64,000 nucleotides of DNA, from positions 61,141,220 through 61,205,219 of the forward strand of contig CM035232.1 in NCBI GenBank assembly GCA_020226215.1. Direction: 5' to 3'. Origin of the DNA: Sindora glabra. Taxonomy: Eukaryota > Streptophyta > Magnoliopsida > Fabales > Fabaceae. Shown in pieces: positions 37,265 to 47,340 of this stretch. The notes under the pieces were generated by a model, which saw only the letters and a program-made list of their open reading frames with translations, made no database searches and was not told where the DNA came from. Each line of letters opens with the position of its first letter. The first letter of the stretch is position 1. The position numbers and the translations under genes were made by a program.

Positions 37265-37292
37265 CATACTTCTCCAAGAATTCCACCTCCCC
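37265..37292 (-). pseudogene. RLCK VII pseudogene exon, 5' part before the copia insertion
   Basis: A minus-strand acceptor (ATGCAG) is followed by codons reading GEVEFLEKY, the start of the exon whose remainder (YDHPNLVKF) is at 31523-31634. Intact kinases have EVNFLGELSHPNLVKLIGYC here. The last five bases are the second copy of the copia target site. Confidence 0.75.
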
Positions 37293-37549
37293 CTGCATAA
37301 TTTTTAAATCAAATTCAAAACAAATGACTTGGTAAGATGCATTCAAATGCATATTTCAAACTATATATAGTCCTATAAATTGTGGTTGCGGTTTTGTTAA
37401 TATTAGTAAAATTATGAAAAATGCAGCTAGTGGTGAAAAATTATAGAAAGTTATGGATGTGTATGGTCAGCTACACTCAACGATTTAGAACCTTGTTTCA
37501 AATCAAGCCCAATAACATCAAAACAAAAGCTCTTCGCAATAATTTATAC

Positions 37550-37970
37550 CAGCCATTCTTTCATACCCTCACAAATCTCAGGTTTAAGAATCTTGATGGC
37601 AACTGGCATTCCCATGCCAGCCTTGGATAGCCTGGAGCTGTTCGCTTCAACCAATCCCTTGTAAAAAGCTCCGAAGTGCCCTTCACTTATTAGCAACTCT
37701 CAACTAAAATTCATTGGGCTCCTTTTCAATTGATCTAGGCTGAACACCATTAAATTTGCTGTTACTTGGGGGGCCAATGACGATGATTCGCCGCAAGTTC
37801 CATATTGGGGATGATCACCAATTTCAATCATCGGCTCCTTGCCATGTGCACTAGAATCATTGTTTCTCTTGTCCAATCCTTTGTGATCTTCATGTTTCCT
37901 ATTTGACATGCTTCCGAGGCAGCCTTCCAATGTTCTGATGAAATCGGTCTTGACCCAACAACGTCCTGGC
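37550..37970 (-). pseudogene. RLCK VII pseudogene exon, N-terminal region and P-loop
   Basis: Minus strand, after an acceptor (ATTATTAG): GCLGSMSNRKHEDHKG, a serine-rich linker, then VFSLDQLKRSPMNFS, a stop, ELLISEGHFGAFYKGL, a variable stretch, and PVAIKILKPEICEGMKEWL, ending at a donor (GGTATAA). RLCK VII proteins have FTFNELKNATRNFRPDSLLG, GEGGFGYVFKG, VAVKKLKPEGFQGHKEWL in this order. The glycine loop GEGGFG has become SEGHFG, and a stop precedes it. The invariant lysine in VAIK is kept. The short GCLGS near the start resembles the myristoylation/palmitoylation-type N terminus of this family, but no clean start codon exon is visible upstream. Confidence 0.82.
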
Positions 37971-38729
37971 CTAATAATAAATAAATAAATAAATGCTTGT
38001 TGATAGTTAAAAGTTATAACTATGGATTGTAGGGTGGAGGAATAAGGAATTATTTCAACCAGATTTCTCGAAACCAAATCAACCAGTGAAGATTATTATG
38101 ACATATGCAAGAAAAATTCAGAAAAACTATGGCTGGAAGGCGGAAAGAGACCTCACAGCAGAGAAATATTACTGAAGTGTCTTGATCCGCCCCACTCCGA
38201 ATGACTGGTATATCATCAATACTGATAGTGCCCTTAAGAAGGATCATGCTACCCACGTACTTAAACCCAATCCAGAGATGTTTTTTATTGGATAACTTTG
38301 AGGCACTTGGAATGGTCAAAATCAGGTTAATCAAATCATGAAGCCAAACCAAGGTCTTCTCTGATTGTTTAGTTGTTTAAGTGCTCTGTAACACGGCTCT
38401 TATTACAGGAAACCACGCACACACAAATATTAAGAGTCAAATCAAAGGTCAACCAAAACCATGCGAGCTGAATTGGCAACATCCGGTCGGAGATTGGGAT
38501 CCACAGACAAAGCATTACGTACGCTAGTTGATGAAAATTTTAGGGCACAAAGGGAAGGGAGCAATGGACAAAAAGCCAGTTTGGTTTAGTTTCGTTTGGT
38601 TGGGACTGTCAAGTTTCAAACCAAAGGAACAAAATCTCCAAGTCCAGGGAACGAACCAAACCACGCATAAACGTGTCAAACTAGTCCCGGGAAAATGCTA
38701 CGTGGAAGTAGTGGAGAATGGATTTCTGC
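37971..38729. other. Upstream region of the RLCK pseudogene, no recognised gene
   Basis: A 100-codon minus-strand frame at 38050-38352 has uneven composition and no family match; it may be promoter or leader sequence of the kinase. The plus-strand frame at 38528-38740 is also unassigned. An AATAAATAAATAAATA tract lies near 37977-37992. Confidence 0.35.
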
Positions 38730-39057
38730 AAAAGGTTTGAGAAGCTGTACTGCTATCAAGGCTATGCTGTGGGGAGCTTCAAAAGGGCTGATATTGACCT
38801 GGGATTTGAACATGAGGAACGTAATTCTTCAATGTGACTAAATGTCCTTCGTTCAATGCCTGGAGAATATGGAGAGGTCATCTGGGATGGATACTGCTTC
38901 GTTAAATTCTGTACGGGGACTGATTCGCAAGAATTGGAAGTGCATATACCGTCATATCTATGGGGAAGGAAAAGATGCCGAGGTGTCCTTGCTTACTTCG
39001 GAGTTCAGCAGAATTATGACACTATACGGTCGGATCAACCTCCTGCAAAATTGAGGC
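38730..39057 (+). pseudogene. RNase H-like (RVT_3) domain fragment
   Basis: One plus-strand frame reads GLRSCTAIKAMLWGASKGL, then WDLNMRNVILQCD, a stop, then SFVQCLENM, SLNSVRGLIRKNWKCIYRHI and YGEGKDAEVSLLT. This matches the C-terminal half of the plant RNase H-like domain found in LINE-derived and stand-alone reverse-transcriptase-like proteins: AEAKALLWGLKLA, LEVDSLVVV, IRRLLARNWEV and HVYREGNKVADWLA. The N-terminal strands with the first catalytic acid are not visible, and a stop interrupts the domain, so it is a fragment. There is no reverse transcriptase nearby. Confidence 0.6.
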
Positions 39058-39059
39058 TA

Positions 39060-40310
39060 AGTCTAATTGTTGATATGATGAGAATTTCTTTGCCTAGAGA
39101 GATCCCCTCGAGTGTTTTCTTTTGTTTGTTTTTCTCTCATTTGGTCTTGGCTCCATGGATTTATAAAAATAAAATAAAATAAAAAAATGATAAAAGTCCT
39201 GAGTACGTTAGTAGCACTTCACAGAGCCAGCAGAGGTGGCGTGGCTCACAGCCTTCTTAACTCAATCAGTGATCTTTCCGACCCTTAAAAAAGAAGTGAG
39301 ATTGCAGAATACAATGATACAGAAAAAATAATCATATTCCTTTGTCGTTTCATTTCCTTCTCATCATAAGAAGAGTACTATACATTCACAAGCAGCATTA
39401 CGTATATATACAGCATTGAAACCAAAAGAATATCAAAGAAGATTTAACCTTGGATATGGGCAAGTATTGAATTGCGAACATGAAGCCTAGGTACCAATGC
39501 GGGGATACCAGACCTAGAACACAAAGCAGACGTGAAACTCTATGCTCCAGCCTCCACGCTATACAATTCCATATATTGGAAACAACTTAGGCTACATATA
39601 CAAGAAATAGTAAAACAGCTTTTACATCTCATGACTTCAGTGGTACTACTAGGATTCTAGGAAGGAGTTTGAGAATACTATTACGGCAAGAGGCTGACAG
39701 CTGAAGAATCACTTCCCGAGGACGTTAACAAACTATCTTAGGATGTGTCAACAGAGTGATTCTCTTTGCCTACCCTCTTTTAAAATAATCTGTTCTCTGC
39801 AATTTTCCTATATGTCTTCACAGAAAAGATGCAGAGTAGAAAGACAGCCAAGAGATGAATGCAAAAAAATCCCAGACCTTCCACACGATCGAGGCTGTGC
39901 GTAAAGAATGCCAGCCCCCATAGATGAATGCATTGCCTTGTGGTTGTAGGGCAAATCGGCAACAGAAAAACTAAAACAACCACACTAATTAATTGGCAAC
40001 TGGAAGTCAGCAGAAACATACAGAAAACCACAAAGAACCTGATTCGACTCTAACCTTTAATTATGGCTTCTTGAAATCATCGGTATGGATGCACAGTGAA
40101 GGCCTTGATCGTGGCAGCGGAGAAACCGTTGCTGCACTTCCCAACAACACGACTCAGAGGAGCACCCTAGCAGGGGATGAATTAGAAGTAAGGAAGGTAA
40201 TGCAAAACGGAAGGATCCATTGCTGAAATATATAGAGAAAAACCCTATCAATGCAGTGGGAATCATAATGGTCAATAGTGTTCTTGCTATTTTTGATGCT
40301 GCCATGACTA
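39060..40310 (-). other. Possible minus-strand transcribed region, unrecognised
   Basis: Composition is less AT-rich than the surroundings. Two minus-strand open frames are present. 40057-40305 begins MAASKIARTLLTIMIPTALI with a hydrophobic segment and an acceptor-like TATATATTTCAG inside it. 39780-40031 is hydrophobic with two possible membrane segments. I recognise neither; the second could be 3' untranslated sequence. A real short gene or a non-coding transcript are both possible. Confidence 0.25.
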
Positions 40311-41925
40311 CTGATCTCTAAAAGCTGCTCTGCGAATTGTAGCAATAGCATTGAATCAATGGCATTGCTGTGTTACCATTTCTCTGACTTTTAAGTTGTT
40401 TCTCAGCATTGTGAGGCTGCGTGAAAGTGAGAAGAAATTGCAAATAAATATAGTAAAGATAGAATCTATTAATTTGGTTTGAATGGGTATGTCCAGTCTT
40501 CTTGCCATTTTTTTGCTGCTGCATTAGCAGTGACTTTCTTCAGTTTTTGGCACTGGTTTGATTGCTTTTGATTCGTGTACCTTGATGACTGGTTTTTGTT
40601 GATGGCAGGTAATCGAATTTTCCTTTCTCAGCTTCCTTCAATTCTGTAATTTTTTTTTTCAATTCGCGTGTTGAAGTTTTTTTCCTCTTACTTAGCAATG
40701 CGATCGGTATGTTTTGGAATTGTAATTCACAAAAATTGGGCTTTTTCGATTTTTGTTTTTGACCTTCTGTATTGCTTTTCTAAATTGTTGCCCCATATCT
40801 GGAAAACATTTGATGTTTCTGTTTCATGGTTTTCCTGTTTTCATTCTTGGTGAGAGCTATGTGGGGAGCCATTTTCATTGCTTTTATTGTTTTTTGTTCT
40901 TCTTATCATTATATTTCAAGTTTGTTATTTTTCATGGGGAGGTTTCTACGGTACAAAATGCAAATTGTTGTATCCTATATGATAAAGTTAGGGCTAATAG
41001 ATGTTTGACACGTGTGATCTGCTAGCTCAAGTAAACTGGATAAGGATAAAACTGGCTTGAAATTTAGAATTTAGCCCTGGAACTCTGAAACTGGCTCAAG
41101 AAGCTTAGGAATTCAGAATTAGAATTTAGTCCCTACGAATTGTTTTTATCAAAAAAAGAAAAAAAAAATACAATGCATAAATTTAGGTGGGACAAACATT
41201 TAACAATCTAATTTGTATCGATGAACGACGGTGTAAGTAAGACAACATCTATTTGTTGGGCTTAGCTTTTATCAACGAACAACGGCGCAAGTAAGACAAC
41301 AGAGGAATGCAGGAGATATAGGCTACAAATTGGTATATGATTTATCCTCAGTTTTTTTATTATTGTTAAATTTGATATGTATTTGGCCTATTTAGAATGC
41401 GAGGAAGTTATTGATATTGTAACCAGTGAATGCACTTTTGATAGGTTTTCCTTATTTATTAGGTTAATGAGTTGCAATATATTGTTTTTATTCTAGGCTT
41501 TTAAGATTCTTATTTCAATTTTATCTCTCACTTTGATCGACTTTGATCGACTGAAGTTCAGCTATTTTTTGCCACTTTTTAATTATTTCTTTCATTTTTG
41601 GGCAAAAAATTTGATTGGTTCAATGAGGAAAGCACTAATATTTGTTTTCAAATTTGATGCAAGGGTGAACCATGCTTTGAAATCTGAAGCTCGTAAGGCT
41701 AGGCTAAACATGATTACCAATGCAATTGTGGTGAACAATCTCTCTCTCCCAATCCTTTTATATGTTGTATTTTCCTTCAATTTGTACAAGAGGATTTGGA
41801 TTCTTGACTCCTTCCAATATGTAAATTAGAATCCATTCTTTTATTTGTACCTATTTCTCTTAGTAAATAAGAACCAATTCATACTTGAAATAACATTTTT
41901 ACTTTGTTAAATTTTTGCTTTGTAG
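40311..41925 (+). other. Gene-like intron/UTR-rich region, unrecognised
   Basis: T-rich plus-strand sequence with intron character and possible splice sites (GATGGCAG then GTAATC at 40604-40612). An open frame at 41533-41829 contains ARVNHALKSEARKARLNMIT, which has normal protein composition but no family I recognise. The overlapping ORFs at 40668-41025 are phenylalanine-rich products of T tracts. Confidence 0.3.
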
Positions 41926-42465
41926 GAGATTGAAACTGAAGCTCATGTAGTTAAGGTTACTGGGCTACTACTTGGCATCAAATGCTTCCAAAACTGAGAG
42001 GATATTTTAATGGTCACATATGGAAGATATAAAAATTGCCAATTGGCCATTTATGATTGGCTTGATTTACTTTTCTAGATTGTACTATTGAAAGAGGTTG
42101 AAGAAAAATTAACTAAAGAACTTGTAAATAAATGTCCTGATGGAGTATTTGATATTGAAGATATTGGTAAAGGTAATTTGACTTGGTTTTCTTTCTTGTG
42201 CAATTGGTATCTGTTTCTTATATGCTTCTGAATATAATTCATAACAATGGAAGATTTCCATATTTGAGGTTCTAAATGTTGCCATTTGGATTTGGAATTT
42301 AGTTCTGTATAATGCATGGCAGGCTTGTGCTATGCATAGGTTCCTATGTTCCAATATTCACTTGATTTGGCTATAGTGTAGATAAAAGAAAGGCAATTGG
42401 AGCTAGAGCACAAGCTTGCACTATATAGGGAAAGCATCAGTGGGGGCCAAGAATGGGATGATCAT
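41926..42465 (+). other. Spliced-looking exons of an unrecognised gene
   Basis: Three short open stretches with good plant splice sites follow each other. At 41926 (acceptor TTTGTAG) comes EIETEAHVVKVTGLLLGIKC, ending in a stop at 41995 unless spliced earlier. 42079-42172 (acceptor TTTTCTAG, donor AAAGGTAATT) encodes LKEVEEKLTKELVNKCPDG then VFDIEDIG. 42382-42465 (acceptor GTGTAG, donor CATGTATC) encodes IKERQLELEHKLALYRESIS then GGQEWDDH. The charged, heptad-like composition of the last two suggests a coiled coil. The last two exons do not keep phase if joined directly, so an exon is missing or the gene is broken. I cannot name the family. Confidence 0.4.
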
Positions 42466-44149
42466 GTATCTTTACACTGTATAAAAAATCATTTCATATG
42501 TAAGCATAAAAGTGTAGCTGTTTTAATTTTTAGATATATTGCCATTGTCTAATCATACACAAATTTCAACCACTTTTACAAAAGTGAATTCATGTAGAGA
42601 GTTAAAGTAAGAAAAATACTACTTGCACACAAAAATACCTCATAGACTTCCTCACTCCATATACATGGCATGGTTTTTAATTGAACTAGCCTTGCCTATG
42701 TAAAAGCAAGGCAAGTTTAACTTAGATTGTATTGTGTGCAATTTGAGGCATCTTTATGCGTAAAAACTGCCAAGTTGATGCATGAATATCACCTAATTAT
42801 AGATGACATATAATTTTGATGCCAAATTCAATGAGAAGAAAAAAGATAGATAAATTAGAAACTATGATCATCGTCAGAGGCACATAGGTAAGGTAGTCTC
42901 TTGAAAGTTTAACTTAGTGTTTTAGCATTATATTCCCCACATGATGTCGTCTAAGTTTGTTATTAAATTCTTTTGAAGTTTAAGTAGTCTAAATGTGTAA
43001 CATTAAAATTATGGAAAATTTTGATGATGAAGTTTTTCCATAAAAATTTTATGTTGATTCTTCTACTGCAAAATTTTCTCCTTAGATTTATGCTTAATTT
43101 TCTTCAATTAATTTTTTTTTTAGTGTTCTTATTGTTTTTTTTTTCTATGTTGAATAATCAAATTTGAGGTTTGTCATAAGATATGAAATTATGAACAAGA
43201 TACTTTTCTTAATAGCTTTGACAATCACGAATTTCTTAATAAGGGAAACTCTATGCTATTCCTTGTGAATGAGCTTTGATGACTACTAGCTTCTTCTAGC
43301 TTCATGTAAAATTTCAATTGTTGCTTAATTAAAATTTTATTTCTATTGCTAAAATGGTGATACTTTTAAGCTTGTTGATGCATTTATTTTATGGTGTAGC
43401 TAATGGTAACATTTGCATTTGGTAAGATTATACTTTAAAGGGTAAACAAAGGGTTGTCATTGCATTCTCTTCAATACATGGTCATAAAAGCTTTTATCTT
43501 TCCTCAGTCCTAGTTGACTTATTTTCTTAAGTCCTAGTTAACTCATTGATACTAAAGTTGACTCTCACATAGCTCTATTGTAATAATAATTTTAAGCTTT
43601 TGTCTTTATGCTCAAGTAGATTACTTCATTATTGCTACTTCCCATCTAACATTACATGAAATAATGATCTACTTCATTTTGGCTTTTTTTTTCAAAATTT
43701 TTTTCATTATATGTCTAACTAGAAAAAAAGTGTAAACATTTTTGTTGGGAATCATAATGAAAAAATGCTTTGTGGAAGTTTATAATAATTGACAATCGTC
43801 TAATGAAATATTACTTTGTAGAAGTTTACATATATTTAATAAACTTAAAGGTTTTCCCTGTTAGGAATCATAACTTTGGTAGTTGTCTTAAATGATAAGT
43901 CTAACTAGAAAAAGTTATGATTCTCAAGTAACATATTTTTGTCAATAATTGATAGTTTTCTAATGAAAAGTTTACAATATACTATGTCATTTCAATTTTT
44001 TATTGTATCAATTATTCCTTAAATGCTTTCTACTAAAATAAAAATGTGACAATAATATAGATAACCATAGCTGTGAGCATATGATTAATCTAATGGCTTA
44101 TTCCGTATAAAAAGAATTAATAGAGACATTAATTAGTATAGATCTTGAA
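42466..44149. other. AT-rich sequence, no gene recognised
   Basis: Intron-like or intergenic DNA with no convincing frame. It ends at the left breakpoint of the proposed inversion. Confidence 0.4.
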
Positions 44150-45292
44150 ACACTTATCCGTGCTTCTTTTCCACATTCATGATTTTGGCTTCTCAAAAGA
44201 GAAGTTTCATACACACTTTCATAATTCAAAAGAATCATCTTAATTTCATTAATTTAGCCAAATTCCAAACAAAACATGCCAAATCCCCACATGCACCATT
44301 ATGCCTCTAAAATCCTAGTGTGTACATCATGGTTTCTTGTTGTTTTTACACAAACCAAAGCCATAGATCAACATAACAACATCCAAAACACCATTAGACA
44401 TGTTCCATTCATCCAAAACTCCATAGTCAATCACCTTTGACCACACCAGCATCAAAATTTCAAGAAATTAAGAAGAGTACATTAAAGAGCTTTTAGAGGA
44501 GAACATTTTTACCTCTTGCTGCAACTTGAAAATCCTCACTTAGAACTCAACAAACTTGATCAAACTTGATCTTTCTTCAATCTAAACATACCAATAGATA
44601 GAGCTTGATGAGAAGAGCAACTTTCCCTTCTACAACTAAGCCTAAATCTCACTATATTTAGGTGAAAAAGTCAAAAGAAGATTTCTCTCTCTTCCTTCTC
44701 TCTCTTGCACGTCCAAGCTTGCTTTCATGGAGGTGTTTTGCAGCTTGGAGAAGAAAGGAGAAGGAAGAAGAGCTTTCATGAAGCTTCAAGGGTGTTTTGG
44801 TCCTTCTTGAAATTTTCAAGAGTATTTTAGTCCTTTTTCACCAATTAGTAAGGTTATTCTTGCCATTTTTTCTAAGAATGACACTTGTCATGTGTCTATT
44901 GGTCTCACTAAATAAAATCACATATCACACCCCAAATTCTTGGTTATTCATATTAGATCCCAAATTCTTGGTTATTTACTCTTTAACTACACCCGATTTT
45001 GCACTTTTGTAATTTAGTCCATGGGGTTTCTGTCTGTTTAAAATTCCTTACACTGTCAGACTTAGACAACTTCCCTTTTTAGGATTTTCTAACCTCCTCT
45101 GATCATCTATATTGTTTAGGAAAATTAATTCTTTTCCTACTATCCTTTTTCCTTCAAAATTTCGTTTACCTTTACACTTAATTCCTTTCAACTTAAGATT
45201 CACCCACCAAGTTAATTCAAACGTACTCTTCATTTCTACGACCTTAGAATTTGAAAATTCAAATAATAGAATTAAAAATTCAGGACATTACA
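44150..45292 (+). mobile_element. 3' half of an LTR (same family as 14172-16748)
   Basis: Matches about 15571-16748 of the solo LTR from the GGCTTCTCAAAAG region to the end CAGGACATTACA, with moderate divergence. Immediately after it is GATGA (45293-45297). The missing 5' half of this LTR is found at 54837-56286 in the opposite orientation. An ORF across it (44797-45012) is not a gene. Confidence 0.9.
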
Positions 45293-45339
45293 GATGAACA
45301 AGTGGAAAATTGCATAGTGAAAGTGTGCTTACCTCTTTA

Positions 45340-47340
45340 GCAGACATCAATAAGCCTTTTGCACTAAGTTCTTCAAATTTAGGTAAAGATGCACAATCCT
45401 TATGCATCACATACCTGCTTATTTTTAGGTACCAATGAATATCATGACCGATGCTCCTACATTTTATGCATCTCTTTGTCTGCTTGCCCTATTTGATAGG
45501 GCCCGTTTAGCCTTCACAAAGATCCACCATTCCTTCAACTGAACTCCTTTTGCTCAATTAGCGGGTTAGATCCTCTTCCTTACTCCATTCAAGCTGTAAG
45601 GTTAGATGCCATATGTGTTCTCTTACATCTTTGAATGAATCACTAACCTTGAACCCTAAACAACATAGCTAATTTGCATTTACCACCAATGCCTCATAGC
45701 CCATTCTAACTAACCTATGATTATCTTTGATATCAATAGTGGCAAGATTTGTGTCTATTACTTTACTTTCTTTATTCATTTTTTTATAGATTAAACTAGT
45801 AGAGAGTGATTCAATGTGCTATTTTTCATTATATTGATAATATAGGTGCACAGTATCCCCTATGACTTGAATAAGGACCAGGAACATCTAGGTAGTTTTA
45901 CATTTTGATCATAAAAAACCTCCCACTTCCTTTCCTATTTTTAGAACAGGATCACATTATACTTTATAGTAGTTTACATCGAGTGTTTGGTCAGTTACAA
46001 TAATAGTAGTTGCTATATCAAGTTGTTCTTTACATTTCTTAAAAATAGCATTAGTGAACACCTTCGCACAACTTTTCTCAATGGATTTCAAAATAGAAAA
46101 AGGCACAGGTTCACCATAAGAGGACGCAAAGTCAGCAACCATCTCATTATTCCTATAATAGGTTAATACATGCTTGAAATGATGGAAAAACTCTATAATG
46201 CTATGCTCAACCTAGACATAATTCTTAAAAAATGAGTTGATTCCCTTGCATAGCGAGGTGGTTTGTATGCTAACAAAGAATTTACCTTTTAGGAATGTTA
46301 TTACCTATATTCTACATCTCTTGTATCATACTTCTTTACTAGATTTTTCCATTCCACCTCCTATTTGTTAATGCTAACATTAGCATGCAAGCATGTGTTA
46401 AGGTTTGTTAAGAAACCTTAGTGCCTTATGTTGGTTTTCACATTTCTTTATAAGTGTCATTTGCACAAATGTGAATGGTACCAAGGAAGACATCCTTAAT
46501 GGCTTTCTTCATTGCTTTGTCTCCATTACTCATAACCGCCTAGGGTTTCTAATAATGCCTTAAGAACTTGTATGTTTCAATTGTTTTATTCACTAATAAG
46601 GTACATGCAAACACAACAATTATGGCATAATGGTTTAATCTTGAAAGTACAACGATAGGCTTGTTATAATGGCTTTTCTTGTAAATAGTATGAAAGGCAA
46701 TAACATATCCAGAAACCTCATAATCCATATGGCTTATACCATCACACCAAAATAAGTTTTGGAATAAGCTTCTAAATTCTACAGTGTACTTAACAAAAAT
46801 ATGTGAATCACTATCTATATTTTATTACAAGTAATTTAGTGTTGTAAATGCATCCCATCAACAATAAGTTTTCAATGTTATTTATCAATATAATTGTACA
46901 AATCCTTTAAGCCAAACCCAACTAGCCTACCAGCTTGTCCAAATAATAAGCCTATAATATGACAAGTTTTCACCCCCTATGCTCGTATACTGTCTACTTA
47001 AACAATTTCTACATTAGTTAAGAAGCGATGACATAGGATTAGGAGCACAAATTTTGGATTAGTCATAGCATGCTTATAATTTAGGGTAACTTCGATGATA
47101 TACCACTTATTTAAAATTCAATCAAAACTTACTTGTATACTAGCCTTATATTTTTGTTCTTGCATCTATTCTTGGTTGCCTTTTCTTATTAACCCTATTA
47201 AGGTGTTTGGCTACCCTTGATTCCTCCTTCATATAAATGAATCAGTGCTATAATAGATCACCTTTACTATTTCAATCATGACCATCATTTTATATACTAA
47301 ACTTGATGCATCTTGCATATTGAATGTATCATGATGTGCC
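45340..47340 (-). pseudogene. FAR1-related (MULE-derived) transposase-like pseudogene
   Basis: Minus-strand fragments in the order of FAR1/FRS proteins. At about 46680-46760 is FFWCDGISHMDYEVSGYVIA then YNKPIVVL (MULE core; intact members LFWADGRSRMDYAAFGDVLS). Then come NHYAIIVVFACTLLVNKTIE (about 46570-46640), SNGDKAMKKAIKDVF (about 46490) and GKFFVSIQTTSLCKGINSFF (about 46230-46290). These are followed by an open stretch (45957-46142) with MVADFASSYGEPVPFSILKS and SCAKVFTNAIFKKC. Near 45425-45490 a CCHC-like knuckle CIKCRSIGHDIHW (last cysteine lost) ends it. Stops and frameshifts between pieces show it is dead. FAR1-type proteins are either transposases or light-signalling factors; which is not decidable here. 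It lies inside the inverted block. Confidence 0.8.

Noticed and set aside
40668..41025. Phenylalanine-rich plus-strand ORFs suggesting a membrane protein
   Set aside because: Three overlapping frames all look hydrophobic because of T tracts; this is intron-like sequence.
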